A DNA stretch of 26,065 nt from Deinococcus ruber. Its GTDB lineage: Bacteria; Deinococcota; Deinococci; Deinococcales; Deinococcaceae. The notes below the pieces were generated by a model that worked only from the letters and a program-made list of their open reading frames with translations, was not told the DNA's origin and made no database searches. Made by a program: the position numbers and the translations under genes. Below are positions 1-6,686 of the stretch, piece by piece (the first letter of the stretch is position 1; the number at the start of each line of letters is the position of its first letter). The stretch is taken from contig NZ_BMQL01000061.1 of NCBI RefSeq assembly GCF_014648095.1, forward strand, positions 1 through 26,065, read 5' to 3'.

Positions 1-46
1 ATTCCCTAGTTTGCATCACTTATGGGTAACGATCAGGCCTTTAGGC

Positions 47-433
47 ATGGGGTATGTCACCTTTGAGGAAATCACCGCGATCAACCGCGTGCATGTCACG
101 GTGTGGGATGACCTGCTCAGCGAGAACGGTCTGCTCGAACGTCGTGCGTGGGTGCAGGCGGATGAGTCCGGCGATCTGCATGAGTTGATCTACGGGCACA
201 TGCTCAGCGTCTACGAGAGTCGCTCTGCTCGGAGCTGGCTGGCCTTCATGCAGACAGCGCTGCGGTCCGACAGTGCCAAACAACTGCGCGAGGTGTACTG
301 CGACTTCGCACAAGCGGCCGCGGAGCGCACCACCGCCATGGCCGAAACCGAAGCGGTGCTGGCCTACCGCGCGATCTGGTGGCACATCCACGGCAAGCTC
401 GGCGCAGAACGACAGATCAATCCCGGCTGGTAA
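47..433 (+). CDS. Hypothetical protein, 128 aa
   Basis: I do not recognise the family. The protein is soluble, probably mostly helical, rich in acidic residues and tryptophan, with no signal peptide or membrane segment. The ATG at 47 is chosen because the codons before it (TTA, AGG, AGT) are unlike the GC-ending codons after it. The frame is however open to the left edge of the window, with a TTG at 11, so a longer gene running in from outside cannot be excluded. No clear ribosome binding site precedes the ATG. It is the first of a row of small same-strand genes of plasmid or phage character. Confidence 0.5.
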   Translation: MGYVTFEEITAINRVHVTVWDDLLSENGLLERRAWVQADESGDLHELIYGHMLSVYESRSARSWLAFMQTALRSDSAKQLREVYCDFAQAAAERTTAMAETEAVLAYRAIWWHIHGKLGAERQINPGW

Positions 434-455
434 GCACCACCACTCCGCGCCACTG

Positions 456-472
456 GCCCGCTCCGGGCGGGT
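456..472. repeat. Short-loop hairpin GCCCGCTCCGGGCGGGT
   Basis: This inverted repeat lies 22 bp after the stop of the first gene and is a near copy of the GCCCGC-NNN-GGGCGGGC hairpins at 7552, 7643, 7725 and 7810. No T-tract follows, so it is not a standard intrinsic terminator. It may end transcription or protect the mRNA 3' end, but that is inference. Confidence 0.5.
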
Positions 473-510
473 CCGGACAGAACTTCTTACGGACGTGCAA
501 GCAGCAGGGT

Positions 511-526
511 GGCCGCTCACGCGGCC
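511..526. repeat. Module hairpin copy 1 (GGCCGC-TCAC-GCGGCC)
   Basis: A 6-bp perfect stem with a 4-nt loop, exactly 9 nt before the ATG at 536. A GTG at 509 is in frame with that ATG, so the hairpin can also be read as V-A-A-H-A-A-L. It is followed by CTTGTTCGT in place of the CTCTTCT of copies 2 and 3. Confidence 0.65.
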
Positions 527-535
527 CTTGTTCGT

Positions 536-679
536 ATGCTCTTAATCCTCTTGATGTTGGCCCTGCTGCAGCCCGCTCATCCTTCTGCCAGTGTCACGAG
601 CAGTTGGGTCTCGCCCGTGGCGGAGAATGTCACGCTGAGCGTGCCGAGTCTGGACGTCACACCGCTCCCCGCGCCCTGA
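536..679 (+). CDS. Small protein with hydrophobic N-terminus, 47 aa
   Basis: The ATG at 536 opens a 47-codon frame beginning MLLILLMLALLQPAHPSAS, which has the form of a signal peptide or single membrane anchor (hydrophobic residues 2-11, then a small-residue cleavage-like stretch). The remaining 28 or so residues are polar, with no cysteine. There is no Shine-Dalgarno sequence; a GGCCGC/GCGGCC hairpin ends 9 nt upstream, as for the next two genes. The frame closes with TGA at 677-679. The function is unknown. The amino-acid pattern makes chance less likely, but the gene is short and needs expression evidence. Confidence 0.4.
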   Translation: MLLILLMLALLQPAHPSASVTSSWVSPVAENVTLSVPSLDVTPLPAP

Positions 680-697
680 GTGACCAGAATCCTAGGT

Positions 698-713
698 GGC
701 CGCGAGAGCGGCC
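698..713. repeat. Module hairpin copy 2 (GGCCGC-GAGA-GCGGCC)
   Basis: The same 6-bp stem as copies 1 and 3, with loop GAGA, followed by CTCTTCTGC and then ATG 9 nt downstream at 723. The sequence before it (GCTCCCCGCG..CTGAGTG, 664-682) resembles that before copy 3. It could be a weak terminator for the upstream gene, or a 5' regulatory hairpin or cassette boundary for the downstream one. Confidence 0.7.
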
Positions 714-722
714 CTCTTCTGC

Positions 723-932
723 ATGACCCATGCTGATCAGCCAGTGCCTCAGAACCACATCCTCATCACCCCGGCTGAAGTGATCGCTGAGCTGAACGAA
801 CGCTTCCCGAATGATCCGGCGAGCGGAGAGTGGGACACCCTGTACCGCCATGTCGTCGAAGGTGGACTGGCCATGTGCAAGGTCTGTCGTCGTGCGGAGA
901 TTGAACTGGAGGAACCCTGCGTACCTCGTTAG
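723..932 (+). CDS. Small hypothetical protein with Cys motif, 69 aa
   Basis: This is a short soluble protein of unknown family. Its C-terminal third contains CKVC and a further C, spaced as in a small zinc knuckle, though only three cysteines are present, so metal binding is a guess. The ATG at 723 is chosen because it sits at the same 9-nt distance from the upstream hairpin as the starts at 536 and 984. An in-frame GTG at 696 would add nine residues (VAARAALFC). No Shine-Dalgarno sequence is visible, so leaderless translation or start at the hairpin is possible. Confidence 0.5.
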   Translation: MTHADQPVPQNHILITPAEVIAELNERFPNDPASGEWDTLYRHVVEGGLAMCKVCRRAEIELEEPCVPR

Positions 933-958
933 GTCCCAGCGCTCCCCGCGTTCCGAGT

Positions 959-974
959 GGCCGCCGATGCGGCC
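959..974. repeat. Module hairpin copy 3 (GGCCGC-CGAT-GCGGCC)
   Basis: The stem is identical to copies 1 and 2, with loop CGAT, followed by CTCTTCTTC and then ATG at 984, again after 9 nt. Only the loop and two to three flanking bases differ from copy 2. A degenerate version without the second arm (TGGCCGCTTCAC, 1189-1200) lies before the next gene. Confidence 0.7.
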
Positions 975-983
975 CTCTTCTTC

Positions 984-1151
984 ATGGCGTACCGAAAAGA
1001 CGGCAAGCGGGCCCCCACCTCCTCCTTCCTCACCACCTCGTGCGAACGTCGCAGTGAGTTCAAGGGGCGCAAGAACGCGGGCTGGATCAAGCGGCAGGCC
1101 CGGCGGAACGTGCGGCACACCCTGAAACTCGAAGACACGGACCTGCTCTAA
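984..1151 (+). CDS. Small basic hypothetical protein, 55 aa
   Basis: This is a lysine- and arginine-rich small protein (GRKNAGWIKRQARRNVRH in its second half), which suggests nucleic-acid binding, but no known fold is recognisable. The start at 984 follows module hairpin copy 3 by 9 nt. An in-frame GTG at 957 could extend it by VAADAALFF. It ends in TAA at 1149-1151 and runs in the same direction as its neighbours. It is too short for a confident call on its own; the repeated upstream architecture is the main support. Confidence 0.45.
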   Translation: MAYRKDGKRAPTSSFLTTSCERRSEFKGRKNAGWIKRQARRNVRHTLKLEDTDLL

Positions 1152-1222
1152 CCCCACAGGCCAGCGGGCGCGACTCTGTCCTGCTCGTTGGCCGCTTCAC
1201 CACGTCTGTCAGGAGGTTGCTG

Positions 1223-1561
1223 ATGTATGTACGGATTCAACCAACCACGCCGGGGTTCTTCACGGTGGAAGACATGCCAGGTGGCATGACCGATCTCGTG
1301 GAGGCCCGGCGCATCCGTTTCGGCTGGCAGGCCCGATTGCATGAAGACGGCTGGGCCAGCCCTTGGGTGTACGGCATCTCCCATCGGCAGGCAACCCTCT
1401 GTCTCCTGCACCTGCTCAATACCGACATCGGCGAGAAGTGCACTTACATCTTCCCCAATTGGTTCACAGCGATGACAAAGGTATCGAGTGCTCCAGCTGG
1501 AGCGCCTCTTCCAACGGTTCGGTCGAGTGACGTTCTCGAAGACGACGATCTCCCATTCTGA
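1223..1561 (+). CDS. Hypothetical protein with SSB-like acidic tail, 112 aa
   Basis: A strong Shine-Dalgarno sequence AGGAGG (1211-1216) sits 6 nt before the ATG at 1223 and decides the start. The body (residues 1-90, aromatic and beta-like, with WASPWVYGISHRQATLCLLHLL) is not a family I recognise and shows no OB-fold signature. The last residues, LEDDDLPF, match the acidic C-terminal peptide by which bacterial single-strand DNA-binding proteins recruit repair and replication partners. The end of the frameshifted gene at 23673 has a similar PEDLPF tail. A role in DNA transactions of a mobile element is a reasonable inference, not shown. Confidence 0.7.
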   Translation: MYVRIQPTTPGFFTVEDMPGGMTDLVEARRIRFGWQARLHEDGWASPWVYGISHRQATLCLLHLLNTDIGEKCTYIFPNWFTAMTKVSSAPAGAPLPTVRSSDVLEDDDLPF

Positions 1562-1587
1562 GCACCAGCTTGACTGGTGAGAGGCAC

Positions 1588-1791
1588 ATGCCCCGCCTTT
1601 CAGTTTCGCTCTGGCAGAACTGGTGGTTCTTCAGTTGCGCCGCCCAGACCTACGAGCTGCAGGTGTGCAGGACCCCGGCGGGCATGGAGAGGGCCACGGC
1701 GGGCCCGGGCGGCGTGTTCATTCCCCCAGGTCGGGGGCGGTGCCCACGCTCGCCTCGGCCGAGCCGAAGGTCCCGGTGGACACCACAGTGA
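1588..1791 (+). CDS. Possible small gene, probably 3'-truncated
   Basis: An ATG at 1588, with GAGAGG just upstream, opens a frame whose first 40 or so residues (MPRLSVSLWQNWWFFSCAAQ...) look like real protein, with natural composition and a hydrophobic aromatic patch. From about 1715 the frame becomes a proline/arginine-rich shadow of the lipoprotein gene on the other strand. The likely reading is the 5' part of a small gene cut off by a recombination junction near 1715. It could also be spurious. Confidence 0.3.
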   Translation: MPRLSVSLWQNWWFFSCAAQTYELQVCRTPAGMERATAGPGGVFIPPGRGRCPRSPRPSRRSRWTPQ

Positions 1792-2116
1792 AGGCTCTGG
1801 CGGAGCTCCCGGCCATCGGGGCGTCCACGTGGGTGCTCGCCTCGAGGGCCTCGCCGGCCCCGGCGGCGAACGCGAGAACCTCGCCACCGGGGCCGCGCAG
1901 GGTGAGCGTGTAGGCGCCGGCCTCGCTGCGGGCGGTGACGAGCAGGCCGGTCCCTGCGCTCGTCGTCGTGACGCTCAGGTCCGGCTGGGCGGTGTGCAGG
2001 CCGGTGGTCCACAGGACTGGTGCCGAGGCGCTCGGGATGCTCGTCCCGGCGCAGCCGGCGAGGAGCAGGGTGCTCAGCAGTACGGCGGCGGTGGTACCCA
2101 TCTTCGTGCGGTTCAT
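1718..2116 (-). CDS. Small lipoprotein, 132 aa
   Basis: The N-terminus (MNRTKMGTTAAVLLSTLLLAGC) is a type II signal peptide: two basic residues, a hydrophobic run and the lipobox LAGC with Cys22, predicting lipid anchoring after secretion. The mature part is Ala/Gly/Thr/Ser-rich and beta-like, with no recognised catalytic motif. The start at 2116 is preceded by AGGGAG five to six nt upstream and is preferred to the upstream ATG at 2161, because the signal peptide begins there. It lies just downstream of the nirB fragment on the same strand, but I see no functional link to nitrite reduction. Confidence 0.75.
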   Translation of the reverse strand: MNRTKMGTTAAVLLSTLLLAGCAGTSIPSASAPVLWTTGLHTAQPDLSVTTTSAGTGLLVTARSEAGAYTLTLRGPGGEVLAFAAGAGEALEASTHVDAPMAGSSARAFTVVSTGTFGSAEASVGTAPDLGE

Positions 2117-2157
2117 GTGGTCTCCCTGGTGGCTGGTGCGTCTGCCCCTGCCTGCCC

Positions 2158-2238
2158 TCACTCGGGCTGGCGGGCGTGCAGATCTTCGGTGAGCCGGTGG
2201 CCGACCATGCCTTTCCCGACGATGACGATGTGCTGCAT
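2158..2238 (-). pseudogene. nirB: nirB 5' fragment (nitrite reductase large subunit)
   Basis: From the ATG at 2238 the minus strand encodes MQHIVIVGKGMVGHRL and ten more residues, then TGA. This is the FAD-binding Rossmann start (GxGMVGHR) typical of NirB, the assimilatory NADH-nitrite reductase large subunit, normally over 800 residues long. An ideal AAGGAG ribosome binding site precedes the ATG, so the 5' end is intact and the rest has been deleted. It diverges from the nitrate reductase fragment at 2491 across a shared regulatory spacer. The short length makes homology less than certain, but the paired context supports it. Confidence 0.6.
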
Positions 2239-2414
2239 CTGACTCCTTGCGGGCGATACGGCGGCCCGGTCGTGTGTCGGGTTAAAAGTTCTGCCCAGCC
2301 AGGCGAACCGGCTGGCTGTCTCCATGATGCCCCTCATATACGGAATGTCAAGAGCAAACGAAACACTATGCATAAAATACTCAAAGATGTAACTATTTTG
2401 CCAGAATCTTTGTA

Positions 2415-2440
2415 ATTTGTTCAATTGATTTTGAACAAAT
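2415..2440. promoter_or_regulatory. Perfect inverted repeat, likely operator for nirB/nasA
   Basis: ATTTGTTCAA-N6-TTGAACAAAT is a perfect 10-bp inverted repeat with a 6-nt spacer, in the AT-rich 250-bp gap between the divergent nirB and nasA remnants. The spacing fits a dimeric regulator. A TTGACA hexamer lies just downstream at 2454-2459, reading toward nasA. The regulator is unknown; Crp/Fnr-like or other helix-turn-helix dimers would suit the geometry. The site has survived although both target genes are broken. Confidence 0.6.
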
Positions 2441-2490
2441 TGCACATATTGTCCTTGACAAGCTCCCGGCGTTCACTCAGGATTGAGGGG

Positions 2491-2686
2491 ATGAGCAAGA
2501 CCGTTCACACCACTAGCCCCTACTGCGCCGTCCAGTGCAACGTTGACCTGTGCCTGGAAGGCAAGCTAGCGGTCAGGATCACGCCCCCCGCGAGCGCCCG
2601 GTTGTGGGTGGCACAGTCTGTAAAATGGGACTGGCCGCGCTCTCCGACCTACGCCACGAGGACCGCCTGACTACGCCGCTGCTATG
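2491..2686 (+). pseudogene. nasA: nasA/narB-type nitrate reductase, 5' remnant
   Basis: From the ATG at 2491 the frame reads MSKTVHTTSPYCAVQCNVDL, the N-terminal [4Fe-4S] loop of molybdopterin nitrate reductases (normally CPYCxVQC). A frameshift near 2598 then moves the homology to the frame reading GGTVCKMGLAALSDLRHEDR. The family is usually over 650 residues; here only about 65 remain, ending where the IS5-family element begins. The first cluster cysteine is serine (AGC), so the gene carries three lesions: a missing ligand, a frameshift and a truncation. Together with the nirB fragment it marks a lost nitrate-assimilation locus. Confidence 0.7.
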
Positions 2687-3583
2687 AATAGACCTCCTGC
2701 GAAAGTAGGGGGGTAGGCTGGCAGGAATGATGGCGTGGAGATACGAACAAGCCTTGAAGCTGAACGCGACAGATTTTCGACGACGAACCGGGGTCGATCC
2801 GGAGACCTTCGCGGAGATGGAAGCGGTGCTGCACGACCGAGAGGCCAGCAAACGCAAGTCGGGCCGCCCGCCGGCAGTGCCGGTGGGCGCGCAACTGCTA
2901 CTGACACTGGAATTCTGGCGGGAGTACCGGACGTTCTTCCACCTGGGGCAGGCGTGGGGGATGCATGAAACGACGGTGTTGCGCACCGTCGTTCGGGTGG
3001 AAGATGCGTTGCTCCAGAGCGGGCACTTTTCCTTGCCTGGGAAGAAGACCCTAAGGGATGCCGGCACGGTACTCACAGCAGTCGTGGTGGATGTCAGCGA
3101 GGTGCCTTGTGAACGCCCCAAAAAAAGCAGCGGGACTGGTACAGCGGGAAAAAGAAGCGCCACACGCTGAAATTGCAGCTCCTGGTGCACCCGGTCACGC
3201 GCCGAATCCTCTGCGTGACCACCGGTCGCGGGGCGACGCATGATCTTCGACTCCTGCGGGAGTCGAAGACCCCCATTTATTCCGAAACCGAACTCCTCGC
3301 TGACGCCGGGTATCAGGGCATTCACCACCAACATGCCTTGACCCGGGCGCCGAAGAAGGCGAGCAAGAACCACCTGCCCACCGATGACCAGCGAACGGAC
3401 AACCGTCACCTCGCTCGGGTCAGGCTTCCAGCAGAGCACGTCCCAGTCGGCGCCTCAAAGTCTTCCGCATGCTCAAAGAGACGTACCGGCACCGACGACG
3501 CCGCTTTCACCTTCGAGTCAATCTCATTGCCGCACTCTGCAATCGCCTGCCCATCCAGACCTGACTTTCGCAGGAGGTCTATT
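2687..3583 (+). mobile_element. IS5-family insertion sequence, about 0.89 kb
   Basis: The terminal inverted repeats are perfect over 20 bp: AATAGACCTCCTGCGAAAGT at 2687-2706 and its complement at 3564-3583. If the outer TA is the target duplication, as in the IS427-like group, the element proper spans about 2691-3580 and the repeats are 16 bp. It holds one transposase gene in two or more frames. It terminates the nitrate reductase remnant on its left; I could not find the continuation of that gene on its right, so a deletion accompanied or followed insertion. Confidence 0.85.
2727..3564 (+). pseudogene. IS5-family DDE transposase, frameshifted
   Basis: The first frame (from 2727, 131 codons before the A-run) encodes the N-terminal helix-turn-helix region and the first catalytic Asp in VVVDVSE. 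At 3120-3126 lies a run of seven A; slipping back one base continues as QRDWYSGKKKRHTLKLQLL, the conserved IS5 core, with the second Asp in LLADAGYQG and the Glu in PAEHV. This resembles the programmed -1 shift of some IS5 subgroups. A second shift near 3448 is needed to reach the C-terminus RRLKVFRMLKETYRHRRRRF, ending with TGA at 3562-3564 inside the right repeat. That one looks like a simple 1-nt loss, so the enzyme is probably dead. Confidence 0.8.
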
Positions 3584-3653
3584 GTCACGCTGGACGTCTT
3601 GGAGAGAGGACGGCAATCAACCTGGCCTTGTACTCAAGGCAGCATCGTCCGCG

Positions 3654-4271
3654 TCAGCTTCGCAACAGAGCCAGACGGCTCACCAACTGATCCAGCAGTC
3701 CAGCAGGCCAGGGAAACAGCGGCGCCACCGCACTCAGCTGGGCCAGCCCGTGCAGCGCGGCCCAGAGTCCGGCGGCGTCTGAGAACGGATCGGTGTCCGA
3801 GGCGGCACCGGCCCGCTGGCAAGCGTCGACGGCCTCCAGCAATACACCGAAGGCGCTGTGTCCCATCCGCGAAGTGGAGTTGGCTACTACATTCGGCTGC
3901 ACGGTTCTGTCGCTCCACAGTCCACCGAACAGCACCCGGTAGCGCTGCGGCCAACGCACCGCGAAATCCAGGTAGGCCGCTGCCAGCGCGCGCAGCCGCG
4001 TCACCGGGTCCGGCCCGGCCTGCTCCATCGCTGCCCGCAGATCGGATTCCATCAGGTCGAATGTCTCGCTGACGAGCGCCGCCACCACGGCCTCCCGGTC
4101 CGTGAAATGGGCATAGATGCTCGGCGCAGAGATGCCCACTGTCAAAGCGATTTCCCGCAGGGTGACGGCGGCCTCCCCGCCCCTGTCGAGCAGATCGGCG
4201 GCCGCCGCCAGGATGTCCTGACGCAATCTGACGCCTTCGCCCCGGCGGTTGCGTGTTCGAGTCTTGGTCAT
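3654..4271 (-). CDS. TetR/AcrR-family transcriptional repressor, 205 aa
   Basis: Residues about 15-65 form the TetR helix-turn-helix (ILAAAADLLDRGG...TLREIALTVGISAPSIYAHF). The C-terminal part with FAVRWPQRYRVLFGG and AALHGLAQLS matches the WHG-type ligand-binding domain of this family. It lies divergent from the NTF2-like gene at 4364. The 29-bp palindrome between them (4299-4327) is the obvious operator, so it likely represses both itself and the hydrolase unit until a small hydrophobic ligand binds. The ATG at 4271 has no strong ribosome binding site. The length is normal for the family. Confidence 0.88.
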   Translation of the reverse strand: MTKTRTRNRRGEGVRLRQDILAAAADLLDRGGEAAVTLREIALTVGISAPSIYAHFTDREAVVAALVSETFDLMESDLRAAMEQAGPDPVTRLRALAAAYLDFAVRWPQRYRVLFGGLWSDRTVQPNVVANSTSRMGHSAFGVLLEAVDACQRAGAASDTDPFSDAAGLWAALHGLAQLSAVAPLFPWPAGLLDQLVSRLALLRS

Positions 4272-4298
4272 CAGGCCACTTTACAAGATTAACCTCAT

Positions 4299-4327
4299 GG
4301 ACTAAACTTACAGCGTAAGTTTAGTCC
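4299..4327. promoter_or_regulatory. 29-bp palindromic TetR operator
   Basis: GGACTAAACTTAC-AGC-GTAAGTTTAGTCC has perfect 13-bp arms around a 3-nt centre, 27 bp before the tetR start and 36 bp before the NTF2-like start. Length and symmetry fit a TetR-family dimer site that overlaps the divergent promoters. Binding by this TetR is inferred from position. Confidence 0.8.
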
Positions 4328-4363
4328 GTTTATCCAAAGTCACCCACTTCAGGAGGTAGAGAC

Positions 4364-4798
4364 ATGACCCTTACACCCCAACCGCTCACCCCGCTCGTTC
4401 AGGCCTGGCTGGACCTCTGGAACGGCGACATGAGACGCGCCGAAACGGTGATCGCTCCCGACTTCACCATGCACGCCGCCATGATGGACGGCAGCGACAG
4501 CAACGCCATGCGCGGTCCGCAGGCATTGGTCGGCTGGATCACCCAGACGCGTTCCATAGCCCACGACATGCTCTTCGAGATCGAAGTAGGGCCGATCCAG
4601 CAGGATGACCTGATCGCACTGAACTGGCAAGTGACCGGCCACTACGCTGGCGGTTTTCCTGGCGCGACTGCGCCCCTAGGCACGCTTGTTCAATTTACTG
4701 GGACCGACACCTTGCGGGTGCGAGGTGAACAGTTGGCCGAGTACTGGGTCAACGCCAGCATGTACGTGATGCTGGCCCAGCTGAAAGTCGGTGTCTAA
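4364..4798 (+). CDS. NTF2-like / SnoaL-type protein, 144 aa
   Basis: The pattern PLVQAWLDLWNGD, then APDFTMHAAMMDG, MRGPQALVGWITQ, VTGHYAGGFPGA and FTGTDTLRVRGEQLAEYWV is that of SnoaL-like polyketide-cyclase or ester-cyclase folds (NTF2 superfamily), which act on or bind small hydrophobic compounds. Length is typical. AGGAGG at 4351-4356 stands 7 nt before the ATG. It is the first gene under the TetR operator and is followed after 139 bp by an alpha/beta hydrolase, suggesting a joint role in modifying or detoxifying a xenobiotic or metabolite. The specific reaction cannot be read from sequence. Confidence 0.75.
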   Translation: MTLTPQPLTPLVQAWLDLWNGDMRRAETVIAPDFTMHAAMMDGSDSNAMRGPQALVGWITQTRSIAHDMLFEIEVGPIQQDDLIALNWQVTGHYAGGFPGATAPLGTLVQFTGTDTLRVRGEQLAEYWVNASMYVMLAQLKVGV

Positions 4799-4937
4799 GC
4801 CGACCCCTGGCCATAGTGCAAAATCCAATTCACGAAAAGCCGCCGCCTCCTGACGAGCCGTCTCAGGGTGGCGCTCGGCCAGTCTGATCGCGGCTGCACT
4901 TCGACCGGCCTGCACCAGTTCCAGAGGAGAACCCGAT

Positions 4938-6119
4938 ATGACGACTTCCACCTACGGAGAGGGAACGCTTCCCTCCGGCGTCCGCTCGCGCATGGTCCGC
5001 GGCGTCAACGGTCTCGACGTGCACCTCCTCGAGGCCGGTCACGCGGGCTCCGGCCGGCCGCTGGCACTGCTTCTGCACGGCTTTCCGGACCTGGCGTACG
5101 GCTGGCGACACCTGCTGCCCGTTCTGGCGGACGCCGGATACCATGTCGTCGCGCCTGATCAGCGGGGTTACGGCCGCACCACCGGGTGGGTGAACAGCTA
5201 CGACGCGCCACTGGCGCCCTTCAGCCTCCTGAATATGACCCGCGACGCCCTCGCACTGGTTTCGGCGCTGGGATATCAGCGGACCGCGATGCTCGTCGGG
5301 CATGATTTCGGCTCGCCCGTGGCGGCCTACTGCGCGCTTGCCCGGCCGGACGTGTTTCCCTCGGTGGTCCTGATGAGCGCGCCTTTCCCCGGTCCACCGG
5401 CGTTTCCGTTCGGCACTGCGGACCGCGAGGACGCGCCGGCGCAGACGACCGCTGGACCGCAGCAGCTGGCGGCCGCGCTGGCCACACTCGACCGGCCCAG
5501 AAAGCACTATCAGCAGTACCTGAGCACCCGGGACGCGAACGACGACCTGTGGCATCCCCCACAGGGCCTCCACGCGTTTCTTCGGGCGTTCTTCCACGTC
5601 AAGAGCGCGGACTGGCCGGGCAACAGACCTCGTCCGCTGAAGGCGCCCACCGCCGAAGAATTCGCCCGGATGCCCACCTACTACGTGATGGACCTCGGCG
5701 AGACCATGCCGCAGGCCGTCGCTCCCTTTTCCCCTTCCGCCGCCGAGGTGCTGGCCTGCACCTGGCTCACCGAGGCGGAACTGGCGGTGTATACCGAGGA
5801 GTACGGCCGCACCGGGTTTCAGGGCGCCCTGCAGGGTTACCGGGTCCATTCCGACCCGGACCTCAACGCCGAGCTGCCTCTGTTTTCGGGCAGGACGCTC
5901 GATGTGCCGTCGCTCTTCATCGGCGGGGAGAAAGACTGGGGGCCCTACGCCGCGCCGGGCGCCCTCGACCTGATGGCGAAGGCGGCGACGAGGCTCGGCG
6001 GCACCGAGCTGATCGGAGGGGCGGGTCACTGGATCCAGCAGGAAAAACCTGCGGAACTCGGCACGCTGCTGATCGACTTCGGCAAGGAGGCCGGGAGAGC
6101 GGGGCAGACCGGCCGCTAG
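4938..6119 (+). CDS. Epoxide-hydrolase-like alpha/beta hydrolase, 393 aa
   Basis: The alpha/beta hydrolase core is clear: the oxyanion motif HGFPD (residues 47-51), APDQRGYGRT (72-81) and the nucleophile elbow GHDFGS with Asp123. Asp at this position is the mark of epoxide hydrolases and haloalkane dehalogenases, not of serine esterases. The catalytic His is probably His364 in GAGHWIQQEKP. Epoxide hydrolase is favoured, with fluoroacetate or haloalkane dehalogenase as alternatives. It is longer than usual because of a large cap region (about 140-290). A GAGGAG site precedes the ATG. It is probably co-regulated with the NTF2-like gene through TetR. Confidence 0.85.
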   Translation: MTTSTYGEGTLPSGVRSRMVRGVNGLDVHLLEAGHAGSGRPLALLLHGFPDLAYGWRHLLPVLADAGYHVVAPDQRGYGRTTGWVNSYDAPLAPFSLLNMTRDALALVSALGYQRTAMLVGHDFGSPVAAYCALARPDVFPSVVLMSAPFPGPPAFPFGTADREDAPAQTTAGPQQLAAALATLDRPRKHYQQYLSTRDANDDLWHPPQGLHAFLRAFFHVKSADWPGNRPRPLKAPTAEEFARMPTYYVMDLGETMPQAVAPFSPSAAEVLACTWLTEAELAVYTEEYGRTGFQGALQGYRVHSDPDLNAELPLFSGRTLDVPSLFIGGEKDWGPYAAPGALDLMAKAATRLGGTELIGGAGHWIQQEKPAELGTLLIDFGKEAGRAGQTGR

Positions 6120-6686
6120 GTCGGAGAATTCCTGTCGGAGCTCTTGAACTATTGCTTGATGTCCAGATCACCGTCCCGGCATAACCGTCGCGTTTTGGTG
6201 AAGAGCTGGGTTTTGATGATCAAGGTTCAGCGTTCGCTTCCAGTTTCGAGACTGTCAATCAGGCGCGGTGAAACTCTGGAACGCTCCGCTGTCGACCTCA
6301 TCGGTTCATGAGAAGCACGACCGGGTCGATTTCGCCGGCGATAGCACGATCGACACGGACCTCGCAGCTGACACCACGTTATTTTCTTTCTTCGGGAGAG
6401 GATGAAAGTTGCTTCCAGAAGGTCCAGGAGCGTCCAGAGCGTGTTCCATCCTCAGGTTGCGGTCTGACTCGGCAGCGTCCCTCCCGTTCTCGCCGTGCGT
6501 GTGGTTAAACACCCCCGATCGTCCGGCGTCAGTGGTTCCAGTTCCTGCGTTGACTTGGACCATTCAGGCGAACACGACGCGCAGGAGCTTCAACGACCGG
6601 TACAGTCGGTCTGGAGTGGTCATCAGGGGGCTTGGGATAGGCTTACTGGCGGCGGACCCAGACCTCAGGCATTCACAGGAGCCAGC
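6120..6686. other. 567-bp stretch without a supported gene
   Basis: No frame here has convincing protein character on either strand; the 85-codon minus-strand frame 6563-6306 looks like chance. There is no strong terminator directly after the hydrolase gene. The stretch is mildly AT-richer than its flanks and may be decayed sequence. The promoter of the channel gene must lie in its right end, but I cannot point to clear -35/-10 boxes. Confidence 0.4.

Noticed and set aside
4863..6029. 388-codon minus-strand frame opposite the epoxide hydrolase
   Set aside because: It is the high-GC mirror frame of a clear alpha/beta hydrolase and shows Arg/Gly/His-rich composition without any motif.
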